64,000 bases of DNA from Streptomyces buecherae (lineage in GTDB: Bacteria > Actinomycetota > Actinomycetes > Streptomycetales > Streptomycetaceae). The translations under genes were made by a program, and so were the position numbers. Below are positions 1-11,860 of the stretch, one piece after another (positions within the stretch are counted from its first letter, which is position 1; each line of letters starts with the position of its first letter). The notes under the pieces were generated by a model, which saw only the letters and a list, made by a program, of their open reading frames with translations, did not search any database and had not been told where the DNA came from. Where the stretch lies: NCBI RefSeq assembly GCF_014295035.1, contig NZ_CP060404.1:5682501-5746500 (forward strand), written 5' to 3'.

Positions 1-2870
<2,870 letters not shown>

Positions 2871-2942
2871 AGTTGCTCGCGTTCACTGTGTTGGTTCTGA
2901 AATAACGACCGTGTTGTGTGTCCGGTTGGTTTATTTCATAGT

Positions 2943-3062
2943 GTTTCGGTGGTTATTGCGTTAGGGAAACGCCCGGTTACATTCCGAACCCGGAAGCTAA
3001 GCCTTTCAGCGCCGATGGTACTGCAGGGGGGACCCTGTGGGAGAGTAGGACGCCGCCGAACT
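2943..3062 (+). rRNA. rrf: 5S ribosomal RNA
   Basis: Complete 5S rRNA about 72 bases after the 23S 3' end. It begins gtttcggtggttattgcg and contains the conserved segments cattccgaacccggaagc and gagagtaggacgccgccgaa near its 3' end. The length of about 120 nucleotides is normal. The 23S-5S spacer (2871-2942) contains no tRNA. Confidence 0.95.
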
Positions 3063-3073
3063 CCTTTTAAGAA

Positions 3074-3109
3074 GAGCCTTGTGACGGATTTCGATCCGTC
3101 ACAAGGCTC
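3074..3109 (+). terminator. rRNA operon intrinsic terminator
   Basis: A perfect 16-bp stem (3074-3089 with 3094-3109) closed by a TTCG tetraloop, followed by tctgcgtttt. It lies 12 bases past 5S rRNA and ends the rrn operon before mtnA. Confidence 0.92.
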
Positions 3110-3234
3110 CTCTGCGTTTTAGGGCCGTCGCATGAGATTCCAGGGCGTTGGTTGCTGCTGTATGGACGATTGGCTGTCAGCTAGGCGGGTTGTCGCCCTT
3201 CAATAAGTGGTGCGGCAGGCGGCAGACTGGGCGG

Positions 3235-4392
3235 ATGGCTGATCAGAGCGTGGAAGCACCGGACGGTTTCGTATCGCACGGTGTGCGGACGGTGCGTTGG
3301 GAAGCGTCGTCGGATGGGCCGGTGGTGGTCCTTCTCGACCAGCGGCGGCTGCCCGTCGAGGAAGTCGAGCTGGTGTGTACGGACGTGCCGGCCCTCGTGG
3401 AGGCTATTCGTACGCTTGCCGTTCGTGGTGCTCCCGTACTCGGAATCGTCGGCGCGTATGGCGTGGCGCTTGCGGCTGCTCGCGGGTACGACGTCACCGA
3501 GGCCGCGAATCTCCTGGCGCAGGCTCGACCGACGGCGGTCAATCTCGGGTACGGCGTTCGACGCGCTGCCGGCGCGTATGACGCGGCCCTTGCGGCGGGT
3601 GGCGGCTCCGAGCAGGCGGCCGGGGTCGCGCTCGCCGAGGCACGGGCGCTGCATCAAGAGGACGCCGAGGCCAGCTCGCGGATGGCCGCGCACGGCCTGG
3701 CGCTGCTTGAGGAACTGCTGCCGGGTGGCGGCTTCCGCGTTCTCACCCACTGCAACACGGGCGCCCTGGTGTCCGGCGGGGCCGGAACGGCGCTGGCCGT
3801 GGCGGTGCGGGCGCATCACCAGGGGCAGCTTCGACGGTTGTGGGTGGATGAGACGCGGCCGTTGTTGCAGGGGGCGCGGCTGACCGCGTACGAGGCGGCC
3901 CGAGCGGGCATGGCGTACACGCTGCTGACCGATAACGCGGCGGGTTCGCTCTTCGCGGCGGGCGAGGTGGACGCCGTGCTGATCGGGGCCGATCGGATTG
4001 CCGCGGACGGCTCGATCGCGAACAAGGTGGGCAGTTATCCGCTGGCCGTTCTGGCCAAGTACCACCACGTGCCGTTCATCGTCGTGGCGCCCAGTACCAC
4101 CGTGGATCTGGCGACGCCCGACGGCGCGGCGATCGAGATCGAGCAGCGTCCGGCACACGAGGTGACGATGGTCCCTCATCCGGGTGCCTCTGCGGGCGGG
4201 CGCGGGGCGGCGGCGAGCGCGCCGCTGGCGCCCGTGGGCACCCAGGCGTACAACCCGGCCTTCGACGTCACGCCGCCGGATCTCGTGACGGCGATCGTTA
4301 CGGAGGAGGGTGCCGTGGCGCCCGTGACGGCGGCGGGGCTCGCTGAGCTGGTCGGTCGGTCGCAGCCGGACCGTGGAGTGCCGTCCGGTTGA
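3235..4392 (+). CDS. mtnA: methylthioribose-1-phosphate isomerase MtnA
   Basis: A 385-residue aldose-ketose isomerase of the methionine salvage pathway, converting 5-methylthioribose 1-phosphate to methylthioribulose 1-phosphate in the cytosol. Family motifs visible are RGAPVLGIVGAYG, the catalytic-Cys segment LTHCNTGAL, DETRPLLQGARLTAYE, the catalytic-Asp segment GADRIAADGSIANKVGSY and the C-terminal YNPAFDVTPPDLVTAIVTE. Start chosen at the ATG giving MADQSVEAP; the frame runs open to 3148, but the added residues do not look like the family. It stands alone between the rRNA terminator and mtrA. A modest Gly/Ala-rich insert lies before the YNPAFDV motif. It could belong to the related eIF2B-like isomerases, but the motifs fit MtnA. 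Confidence 0.92.
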   Translation: MADQSVEAPDGFVSHGVRTVRWEASSDGPVVVLLDQRRLPVEEVELVCTDVPALVEAIRTLAVRGAPVLGIVGAYGVALAAARGYDVTEAANLLAQARPTAVNLGYGVRRAAGAYDAALAAGGGSEQAAGVALAEARALHQEDAEASSRMAAHGLALLEELLPGGGFRVLTHCNTGALVSGGAGTALAVAVRAHHQGQLRRLWVDETRPLLQGARLTAYEAARAGMAYTLLTDNAAGSLFAAGEVDAVLIGADRIAADGSIANKVGSYPLAVLAKYHHVPFIVVAPSTTVDLATPDGAAIEIEQRPAHEVTMVPHPGASAGGRGAAASAPLAPVGTQAYNPAFDVTPPDLVTAIVTEEGAVAPVTAAGLAELVGRSQPDRGVPSG

Positions 4393-4640
4393 GGGCCTTC
4401 CAGGTCACGGGCCTGCCGGTGGTTGTCCGGCTGGCGTAGCGCGGCGCACGGGTGTAGCGGTGGCCCGGTTCAATGTGCGGTTTCGGCTTTTTTCTCCCTC
4501 GTTGAGGGGCCGAGTTCTCGTGCCGTTCGGCGGTGCCGCGGTGGCGGCGAACGGCTCGTACGCCAGGGGAGCGCTGACATGCCGCGGACGAGTGATCGCC
4601 CGCGTCTAGCCACCGGGTCCGACAATGGGATGATGACGAC

Positions 4641-5318
4641 ATGAAGGGACGCGTCCTTGTCGTCGACGACGACACCGCACTGGCAGAGATGCTTGGCATC
4701 GTGCTGCGCGGCGAAGGCTTTGAACCGTCGTTCGTTTCCGATGGGGACAAGGCGCTCGCCGCATTCCGCGAGACCAAGCCTGATCTGGTGCTGCTCGATT
4801 TGATGTTGCCCGGGCGTGACGGCATTGAGGTGTGCCGGCTGATCCGCGCCGAGTCCGGGGTGCCGATCGTGATGCTCACGGCCAAGAGCGACACCGTGGA
4901 CGTGGTGGTCGGCCTGGAATCCGGCGCCGACGACTACATCGTGAAGCCGTTCAAGCCCAAGGAGTTGGTCGCGCGGATAAGGGCGCGGCTGCGGCGCTCC
5001 GAGGAGCCCGTGCCGGAGCAACTGGTCATCGGGGATCTGGTGATCGACGTGGCCGGGCACTCGGTGAAGCGGGAGGGGCAGTCGATCGCGCTGACCCCGC
5101 TGGAATTCGATCTGCTGGTCGCGCTGGCCCGTAAGCCGTGGCAGGTGTTCACCCGCGAGGTCCTGCTGGAGCAGGTGTGGGGCTACCGGCACGCCGCGGA
5201 CACCCGCCTGGTGAACGTGCACGTACAGCGACTGCGCTCCAAGGTGGAGAAGGACCCGGAGCGGCCCGAGATCGTCGTGACCGTGCGTGGAGTGGGTTAC
5301 AAGGCCGGGCCGAGCTGA
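4641..5318 (+). CDS. mtrA: two-component response regulator MtrA
   Basis: A 225-residue OmpR/PhoB-type DNA-binding regulator. The receiver domain spans about residues 1-115, with acidic residues D9-D11, phospho-acceptor D53 (LLDLMLPGRDG) and the lysine of IVKPFKPKEL. The C-terminal winged helix starts near 130, with LTPLEFDLLVALARKPWQVFTRE and the HVQRLRSKVE recognition helix. In Streptomyces and mycobacteria MtrA controls cell-wall, division and developmental genes (established for the family). The downstream mtrB starts 9 bases past the stop, so they form an operon. No in-frame ATG lies close upstream, which supports this start. Confidence 0.96.
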   Translation: MKGRVLVVDDDTALAEMLGIVLRGEGFEPSFVSDGDKALAAFRETKPDLVLLDLMLPGRDGIEVCRLIRAESGVPIVMLTAKSDTVDVVVGLESGADDYIVKPFKPKELVARIRARLRRSEEPVPEQLVIGDLVIDVAGHSVKREGQSIALTPLEFDLLVALARKPWQVFTREVLLEQVWGYRHAADTRLVNVHVQRLRSKVEKDPERPEIVVTVRGVGYKAGPS

Positions 5319-5326
5319 GATCTGAG

Positions 5327-7663
5327 ATGTCGGACAGTGGGACCACTCCGGAGCCGGGGCAAGGCGCCCCGGCTGCGGGAGGTCCGGTTGAAGGCGGCCA
5401 CGGCGCGGGGCGGCCCGTCGACTCGGGAAGCGACATATCGCTTTTCGGACGGCTGTGGCGGGGCGGGAACCTGTTGCCCGACGGGGCTTCCGGGGCGCCG
5501 GTGCACCCGGTGCTGCGGCTGTTCGTACGGTGGGTGCGGCGCCCGCTGTTGCCGGCCGCGCGACTCTACCGGCGTAACATCCAGCTCCGCGTCGTCGCGA
5601 CCACGCTGCTCATGTCGCTCGGCGTGGTGCTGATCCTCGGTGTGGTCGTCATCGGCCAGGTGCGCAACGGGTTGCTGGACGCCAAGCGGCATGCCGCGCA
5701 GAGCCAGGCCGTGGGCGGGTTCAACGCGGCCGACGACGCCGCCGAGAACGCCGAGGACTCGCGTGGCGGTGAGGACGGTCCAGGCGCGCGCGGTAATCGG
5801 GACCCGGGGGCATGGCTCACCGCGCTGGTTCAGCAGCTCGCGAGCGGTGGCCAGGGCGTGTACTCGGTGGTGGCGCTGAGCTCGGACGCCGACAAGGAAC
5901 TGTTCGCCAGCACGCGCGGGCCGCGCGCGTCGGGTGGCATCAAGCCCGAGGAGAGCATCAGCAGGAAGCTTCGGGACCGCGTCGACAGCGGCACCGGCCC
6001 GTACGAGCAGTACACGAACATCGAGCACGACGCCCCCGGTCACGACCGCGAACCCGCGCTGGTGATCGGCAAGCGGCTCAACGACATCAACGGCGATCCG
6101 TACCAGCTCTACTACCTCTTCCCGTTCTCGCAGGAGGAGAAGTCGCTCAGCCTGGTGAAGGGCACGCTGGCCACGGCCGGGGTGTTCGTGGTGGTGCTGC
6201 TCGGCGCGATCGCGTGGCTGGTGGTGCGGCAGGTCGTGACGCCCGTGCGGATGGCGGCCGGCATCTCCGAGCGGCTGGCGGCCGGGCTGCTCCAGGAGCG
6301 GATGAAGGTCACCGGCGAGGACGACATCGCGCGGCTCGGCGAGGCGTTCAACAAGATGGCGCACAACCTCCAGGTCAAGATCCAGCAGTTGGAGGATCTT
6401 TCGCGGATGCAGCGGCGGTTCGTGTCCGACGTCTCGCACGAGCTGCGGACGCCGCTGACGACCGTGCGGATGGCCGCCGACGTGATCTACGAGGCGCGGG
6501 ACGAGTTCGACCCGGCGACCGCGCGATCGGCGGAGCTGCTGGGCGGTCAGCTCGACCGGTTCGAGTCGCTCCTCGCCGACCTGCTGGAGATCAGCCGGTT
6601 CGACGCGGGCGCGGCGGCGCTGGAGGCCGAGCCGATCGACCTGCGCGACGTGGTCAAGCGCGTGGTGGACGGGGCCGAGCCGCTCGCGGAGCGCAAGGGC
6701 AGCCGCATCATCGTCCGCGGCGCCGCCCGGCCGGTGATCGCGGAGGCGGACGCGCGCCGCGTGGAGCGCGTGCTGCGCAACCTCGTGGTCAACGCCGTCG
6801 AGCACGGCGAGGGCGAGGACGTGATCGTGCGGCTGGCCGCGAAGAGCGGCGCCGTGGCCGTGGCCGTACGGGACTACGGGGTCGGGCTCAAGCCCGGCGA
6901 GGCCACCCGGGTCTTCAACCGGTTCTGGCGTGCCGACCCCGCGCGAGCCCGGACCACGGGCGGAACCGGCCTCGGGCTGTCCATCGCGGAGGAGGACGCG
7001 CGGTTGCACGGGGGCTGGCTCCAGGCGTGGGGGGAGCCCGGTGGGGGCTCGCAGTTCCGGCTGACGCTCCCGCGCACGGCGGGCGATGCGTTGCGCGGTT
7101 CGCCGATACCGCTCGAACCGGAGGACTCGCGCCGTAAGCGCGCGCTGCGCGCGGCCAAGGCCGCGGGCGGCGCCGGGAGCACTCGGGTGGCGTCGAGCGG
7201 AGGCGCTACGAGCGGGGGCGCTTCGAGCGTGGCTGGCGGGCACGCGGTGGGCGGCGCGTCGGCCGTCGCTGAACGTGGTGCGGCATCGGGTGCTCGTGGT
7301 GCTGCCGGTGTTGGTACGGGCGCTGGTGGCGGGGGCGGGGCTGTGCGGGCGGATGGCACGGGGCGTGCGGAGGGTACGGGGGCGCATCGGGTTTCCGGGG
7401 CCAACACCTCCCTTCTCGCGTCGAAGCGGCCGGGCCAACAGGCGTCGGAGTCGGAGCCGGACGCGCCATCGGAGGGGGCGGCGACGGGGGGCCGGCCGGG
7501 CGAGGCCGCGCCGCGTGGCGCGGACTCTGGTAGCCGCGACGGCGACGGGGCCGCGTCCGGCGGGGACGTGGCCGACGGGGACGCGGCCGAGGGCGACGAG
7601 ATCGGTGGCGCCGGGCGGGGGGAGGACGCCGCACGCGCGGATCGAGAGGGGACAGCGGAGTGA
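5327..7663 (+). CDS. mtrB: sensor histidine kinase MtrB
   Basis: A 778-residue membrane kinase partner of MtrA. A cytoplasmic lead is followed by TM1 (about 88-110), an extracytoplasmic domain, TM2 (about 281-303), a HAMP linker, the H box FVSDVSHELRTPLTT with phospho-acceptor H371, the N box RVLRNLVVNAVEHGEG, the G1 box RDYGVGL and the G2 box TGGTGLGLS (about 544). The kinase core ends near residue 585. A tail of about 190 residues rich in Ala, Gly, Ser and acidic residues follows; it looks disordered and is longer than the core needs. Start taken as the ATG (MSDSGTTPEPG) just after mtrA; the frame is open further upstream inside mtrA. lpqB follows, as in other actinobacteria. Confidence 0.95.
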   Translation: MSDSGTTPEPGQGAPAAGGPVEGGHGAGRPVDSGSDISLFGRLWRGGNLLPDGASGAPVHPVLRLFVRWVRRPLLPAARLYRRNIQLRVVATTLLMSLGVVLILGVVVIGQVRNGLLDAKRHAAQSQAVGGFNAADDAAENAEDSRGGEDGPGARGNRDPGAWLTALVQQLASGGQGVYSVVALSSDADKELFASTRGPRASGGIKPEESISRKLRDRVDSGTGPYEQYTNIEHDAPGHDREPALVIGKRLNDINGDPYQLYYLFPFSQEEKSLSLVKGTLATAGVFVVVLLGAIAWLVVRQVVTPVRMAAGISERLAAGLLQERMKVTGEDDIARLGEAFNKMAHNLQVKIQQLEDLSRMQRRFVSDVSHELRTPLTTVRMAADVIYEARDEFDPATARSAELLGGQLDRFESLLADLLEISRFDAGAAALEAEPIDLRDVVKRVVDGAEPLAERKGSRIIVRGAARPVIAEADARRVERVLRNLVVNAVEHGEGEDVIVRLAAKSGAVAVAVRDYGVGLKPGEATRVFNRFWRADPARARTTGGTGLGLSIAEEDARLHGGWLQAWGEPGGGSQFRLTLPRTAGDALRGSPIPLEPEDSRRKRALRAAKAAGGAGSTRVASSGGATSGGASSVAGGHAVGGASAVAERGAASGARGAAGVGTGAGGGGGAVRADGTGRAEGTGAHRVSGANTSLLASKRPGQQASESEPDAPSEGAATGGRPGEAAPRGADSGSRDGDGAASGGDVADGDAAEGDEIGGAGRGEDAARADREGTAE

Positions 7664-7930
7664 TGGTGACCGGCGAACGAGGGAGCCGCGCTCGTGGGCG
7701 CTGACCGTGAGGTGACGGGCCACGTGGTGCCCGACTACGAGGCGGTTGACCGTGGAGCGACCGGCCGGGCCGGGGCCGGCGCGGGCCGGAACGCGGTCGA
7801 GGGTCGCGGGGCTGGCGGCGGAACCCGCCGCGCCTCTGACCCCGCCGGTCTGTTCGTCAGCCTCTTCGGGCTCATCGGCGCCGGCGCGCGCGACCGTGGT
7901 GGGCGCCCCGGAGCGCTGCAACGTCCCGGC

Positions 7931-9775
7931 ATGATCCGCCGTCGCGGGCAGAAGGGCGGCGCTGGAACGCTCGGCATGTCGCGACGGGCCTGCGCCACCC
8001 TCGCGGCCAGCGGGCTGCTGCTGGCCGGCTGTGCGTCGATGCCCGACAGCGGGGACGTACGGCAGGTCGGATCGACGCCGCGCGCCGACGCGGATTCACC
8101 CGTTCGGGTATACGGGGTGCGCCCGGGGAACGATGAGCAGCCGCGGGAGTTGGTGCTCGGTTTCCTGGAGGCGACGACGAGCGATGAGGCCCGCTTCGAG
8201 ACGGCGCGCGAGTACCTGACCAAGCGGGCCCGGGACGAGTGGAACCCCCTCGCGGAGACGACCGTGCTCGCGCAGGCACCCAAGGTGCGCGTGGAGGGCG
8301 GTCCCAATCGGGACACTCCGGGGTACGACATCGTGCTGTCCGGGAAGCAGCTCGCCACGGTCGACGCCAACCACGCGTACGAGCCCGACGAGAAGCCGTA
8401 TGAGGAACGGCTGCACGTCGCGAAGTCGGGCTCGCAGTGGCGGATTGACTCGCTTCCGGCGGGCCTGGTCCTCGGTGAGTCGGACTTCCAGCGCATCTAC
8501 CGCTCCGTCAACAAGTACTACTTCGCGGAGTTGGGGCCGGACGGCGACAAGTCGGCCGTGGGCAAGGACGTCCTGGTCGCCGACCCCGTCTACCTGCGGC
8601 GTTGGGTGGACCCCGTCACCTCGACCGTGCGGGCGCTGCTGGGTGGGCCCACTAACTGGCTGGAACCGGTCGTCCGTACGTCCTTCCCCAGCGGTACCCA
8701 GCTCGACAGCAAGCACCTGCGCCTCGATGACTCGAACGAGTTGCGTATCGGGCTGAGCCGGGACGCGGCCGGCGTCGACCAGTTGCGCTGCCACGAGATG
8801 GCGGCCCAGGTGCTGTTCACGGTGCAGGACCTGTCGACGTCCAAGGTGAGCAAGGTGGTGCTGGAGAGCGCGGCCGGCGCCGAGCTGTGCTCGCTGACCC
8901 GCGACCAGGCCGAGGGGTACGCGCCGGACCGGATCAACGGCAAGGCGGACAACCAGTACTTCATCGACGAGGAACGCCGCATGGTCCAGCTCGACGACAC
9001 CGGGGAGGAACCGGAGCACGTGCCGGGGCCGTTCGGCGAGCCGACGGCGGGACTCGGTTCGATCGCCGTGGCGCGGGACGAGCGGACCGCGGCCGGGGTG
9101 TCCCAGAATGGCCGGGATCTGTACGTGGCCGACCTCAAGCCGGGCGTGGAGCGGGGCGGCTCGCGACTGCACAGTGCGACCGGTGGCCGGCAGGGCGGAC
9201 TGACCGTGCCGAGCTGGGACGGTCTCGGCGACCTGTGGGTGGCCGACCGCAGCCCGGACAAGCCGCGGCTGTTGAGGCTGGCCAGCGGGGTGGGGGAGCC
9301 CGAGGAAGTCAATGTCACGGGGCTCGACGGCGGACGGATCGTCTCACTGCGGGTGGCCGCCGACAGCACACGGATCGCCCTGCTGATCGAGCGCGACGGC
9401 CATACGTCGCTGTGGCTCGGCCGGCTCGAACGGGCCAAGACCTCGGCGGAGCCACCGCTGTCCGTCAAGGGACTGCGTTCGCTCGCCCCGCAACTGGACG
9501 AGGTGGACGCCGTGTCGTGGGCCGGCGGCAGCCGACTCGTGGTGGCCGGCACCGAGTCGGGCGGCGTGCAGGAACTGCGCTACATGGAGACCGACGGCTC
9601 GCCGGGGAACAGCCCGACGCTGCCCGGCCCCGGCAAGGTGGAGCAGATCGCGGCCTCGGAGGACGAGAACCGGCCACTGATCGCCAAGGCGTCGGACGGC
9701 ATCGTCCGACTCCCTCCGGACGCGAACTGGAAGACCGTCGTCAAGAAGGGAACGGCACCCGTCTATCCGGGCTAG
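7931..9775 (+). CDS. lpqB: lipoprotein LpqB (MtrAB accessory protein)
   Basis: Secreted lipoprotein with a GerMN-type domain and a beta-propeller-like C-terminal half, encoded with mtrAB. In mycobacteria LpqB interacts with the extracytoplasmic part of MtrB and tunes its signalling (established there). The signal peptide reads ACATLAASGLLLAGC followed by ASMPDSGDV, a lipobox typical of the family. The start is uncertain. Candidates are GTG 7694, ATG 7931 and ATG 7976. The GTG would put the lipobox Cys near residue 113, too far for a signal peptide, so I prefer 7931, whose basic n-region (MIRRRGQKGG) fits, with 7976 as alternative. If 7694 is used, the protein has 693 residues and an unusual cytoplasmic lead. 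Confidence 0.88.
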   Translation: MIRRRGQKGGAGTLGMSRRACATLAASGLLLAGCASMPDSGDVRQVGSTPRADADSPVRVYGVRPGNDEQPRELVLGFLEATTSDEARFETAREYLTKRARDEWNPLAETTVLAQAPKVRVEGGPNRDTPGYDIVLSGKQLATVDANHAYEPDEKPYEERLHVAKSGSQWRIDSLPAGLVLGESDFQRIYRSVNKYYFAELGPDGDKSAVGKDVLVADPVYLRRWVDPVTSTVRALLGGPTNWLEPVVRTSFPSGTQLDSKHLRLDDSNELRIGLSRDAAGVDQLRCHEMAAQVLFTVQDLSTSKVSKVVLESAAGAELCSLTRDQAEGYAPDRINGKADNQYFIDEERRMVQLDDTGEEPEHVPGPFGEPTAGLGSIAVARDERTAAGVSQNGRDLYVADLKPGVERGGSRLHSATGGRQGGLTVPSWDGLGDLWVADRSPDKPRLLRLASGVGEPEEVNVTGLDGGRIVSLRVAADSTRIALLIERDGHTSLWLGRLERAKTSAEPPLSVKGLRSLAPQLDEVDAVSWAGGSRLVVAGTESGGVQELRYMETDGSPGNSPTLPGPGKVEQIAASEDENRPLIAKASDGIVRLPPDANWKTVVKKGTAPVYPG

Positions 9776-9912
9776 ACCGGGCCGGCGCGGTCGGTCCCGG
9801 GGGCCTTGTCGCGCGTGGTGTGCCGCCGTGTACGTCGGGTCTTCGTGGCGAGGGGCAGGAGCAGAGGCAGCGGGGCGGGCACGGGCACGCGGCGCGGGAG
9901 CGTTCGTCCGCT

Positions 9913-9968
9913 GGTCGGCTGGTCGGCTGGTCGGCTGGTCGGCTGGTCGGCTGGCCCGCTGGCCCGCT
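9913..9968 (+). repeat. 8-bp tandem repeat downstream of lpqB
   Basis: Five exact head-to-tail copies of ggtcggct (9913-9952), then two copies of the variant ggcccgct (9953-9968). It lies in the 520-base spacer between lpqB and the ComF gene. The period of 8 is not a multiple of 3, so it would shift frame if translated. Beyond this array I see no gene in the spacer. Confidence 0.9.
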
Positions 9969-10295
9969 GGGCCGTTGTCGGGCTGGGCCTGGTGGGGGTT
10001 CGCAGGGTGGACGCAGGTCCCGACAGTGCGCTGAGCCAGCCGTACTCACCATCTCCGGGGCGCCCCTCCTCGCCACGCTTCTCGGGCGTAGTCGGGAGCG
10101 CGATCGTGGGGCGGAGCACGCCGGGGTGCGCCTCCGACGAGGGTGCGAGCCGGTGCGGGTTGCGTGCGCCCACAGAATCTGTCCCTACCGCGCTGACCTG
10201 CGGATTTGATGCCCTCTCCAGGGAGTGGCGCGCGGTGCGGGCAAAGTTATCCACAGGGGTGGCGGGCCCGCGGTCGTGGCGGGACAGTGGAGGGC

Positions 10296-11537
10296 ATGCG
10301 GGGATGGTGGCGAGAGGCGACGGGGCTGGTTCTGCCGGTCGAGTGTGCGGGGTGCGGGGCGCCTCGGGCCGTGCTGTGTGAGCGGTGCCGTGCGGTGCTG
10401 CTCGACGGGAGCGCGTCCCGGGTGCGGCCGAGTCCGATGCCGCGAGGCTTGCCTGTGGTGTACGCGGTAGCGGCGTATGCCGGGGCGTGCAGATCGATCC
10501 TGCTCGCTCACAAGGAGCGGGGGGCGTTACGGCTGGCGGGGCCGTTGGGGGCCGCGCTGGCGCTGGCGGTCTGCGCGGTGGTGTGGCGGGGGGCGTGGTC
10601 ACGGGGTGCCGGGGCTGAGGAGGAGTGGCCGGCGGCTGCGTCTCCAGCGAGGGAGCGTACGAGGCCGCCTGGCGGGGGCGGGTCGGGGTGGACGCCCAGG
10701 CCGGTAGGTGCGTGGGTGGCCCCTGCCCGGAGACCCGTCCGGGCGGGGCGGTCGCCGACGGGTGCGCGGACCAGCGGGGCGGACGGGTGGGCCCGTGTCC
10801 GGGGAGAGCCGGCTGATCCGGGTATCGACGCCGGGCGAAGCACGGGGCGTGGGCGCGGCGTGGGCGAGGCGTGCTCCGAGCTGATGGCCGGGACGCGGAG
10901 CGCGAGAGCCCTGCCGCCGATCCTGCTGGTCCCGGTGCCGTCGGCGCGCCGGGCGGTGGCCGCGCGTGGGCACGATCCCACGCGGCGGATAGCCCTCGCT
11001 GCCGCGCGGGTTCTGCGTGAGCAGGGCGTGCCGGCCCGGGTGCTCTCGGTGTTGCGGCAGCGGCGAGGGGTGGTGGATCAGGCGGGGCTGGGCGCCGCGC
11101 AGCGGATGGCGAACGTGAGCGGGGCGCTGCGGGTCACACCGGGCGCGGAGAGGCTGCTGAGCGGCGGGCCCGTGGTGCTGGTGGACGACCTCATGACCAC
11201 TGGGGCGACGCTCGCGGAGGCGGCGCGGGCGGTACGTGCCGCGATGGGGCGGGGTACGGCGGGCCGTGCTGACGGCGGGAGCGGTGGTCGGGGCGCGGCG
11301 GGGGAGGCGTCGGGCGTGTGGCGAGGTACGGGGAGCGGCGCCGCGGTTGCCGGACGTACGGGGATACGGGTGTCGGCTGGCGCTGATTGGAGCGGGGTTC
11401 CCGGGGCACTCGCTGTTCCAGGTGTCGGATCGGTGGCCACCACTGAGACGCCCGGTGTGGGCCCAGCACGGGAAGGGCTGGTGGGGGCCGCGGTGGTGGC
11501 CGCCTCGCACAGTGCATTCGGCGCGAATCGGAACTGA
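10296..11537 (+). CDS. ComF-type phosphoribosyltransferase family protein
   Basis: A 413-residue protein of the ComFC family, related to amidophosphoribosyltransferases and, in competent bacteria, linked to DNA uptake; its role in Streptomyces is unclear. The N-terminus has paired cysteines forming a zinc-ribbon-like motif (CAGCGAPRAVLCERC). The PRPP-binding motif is VVLVDDLMTTGATLAEAARAV, near residues 290-310. Family members are usually about 200-250 residues. The excess here is a Gly/Arg/Pro-rich insert at about residues 98-203 and a low-complexity tail after about 317. The ATG was chosen because MRGWWREATGLVLPVECAGC matches the family N-terminus; a ggaggg run lies immediately upstream. 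Followed by hpf. Confidence 0.85.
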   Translation: MRGWWREATGLVLPVECAGCGAPRAVLCERCRAVLLDGSASRVRPSPMPRGLPVVYAVAAYAGACRSILLAHKERGALRLAGPLGAALALAVCAVVWRGAWSRGAGAEEEWPAAASPARERTRPPGGGGSGWTPRPVGAWVAPARRPVRAGRSPTGARTSGADGWARVRGEPADPGIDAGRSTGRGRGVGEACSELMAGTRSARALPPILLVPVPSARRAVAARGHDPTRRIALAAARVLREQGVPARVLSVLRQRRGVVDQAGLGAAQRMANVSGALRVTPGAERLLSGGPVVLVDDLMTTGATLAEAARAVRAAMGRGTAGRADGGSGGRGAAGEASGVWRGTGSGAAVAGRTGIRVSAGADWSGVPGALAVPGVGSVATTETPGVGPAREGLVGAAVVAASHSAFGANRN

Positions 11538-11860
11538 TAACGAACGTGCGACGTTGCAGCTGGTAACAGCGAAAAAGTACCTGAACGGAGGTACGTGCCA
11601 GTAGGGGGTGCCGGCTCCCGGCCGAGCGAGCTATGTTCGGTTGTGAGGACTAGGTGCCGCTATGGCGCTGATATCCGCTTAGCGTGCTTCGTGCCTTTCC
11701 GTGTTCCATAGAAAAATGAAGACGGTGGGGTGTACAGCCCAATGGCGGGGGAGGAGGAGGTGAAAGCCGCCGAGTCGGGGGCCCTGGAAATCTCTCGGGC
11801 CCAGTGCGAAACGGATGTGCTTCGAACAGCCAACGGAGCAATCCGGGAACGGAGTTCTGC
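11538..11860 (+). promoter_or_regulatory. spacer upstream of hpf with a small hairpin
   Basis: A 323-base stretch without a gene. It contains a 6-bp inverted repeat gtacct/aggtac around gaacgg at 11577-11594, in a locally less GC-rich patch (gcgaaaaagtac). It probably holds the hpf promoter and leader; no factor-specific box is recognisable. Confidence 0.35.

Noticed and set aside
5297..7921. 874-residue open frame on the minus strand across mtrB and lpqB
   Set aside because: It is antisense to mtrB, which has unambiguous kinase motifs; its composition (Arg/Ala/Val-rich) is that of a high-GC shadow.
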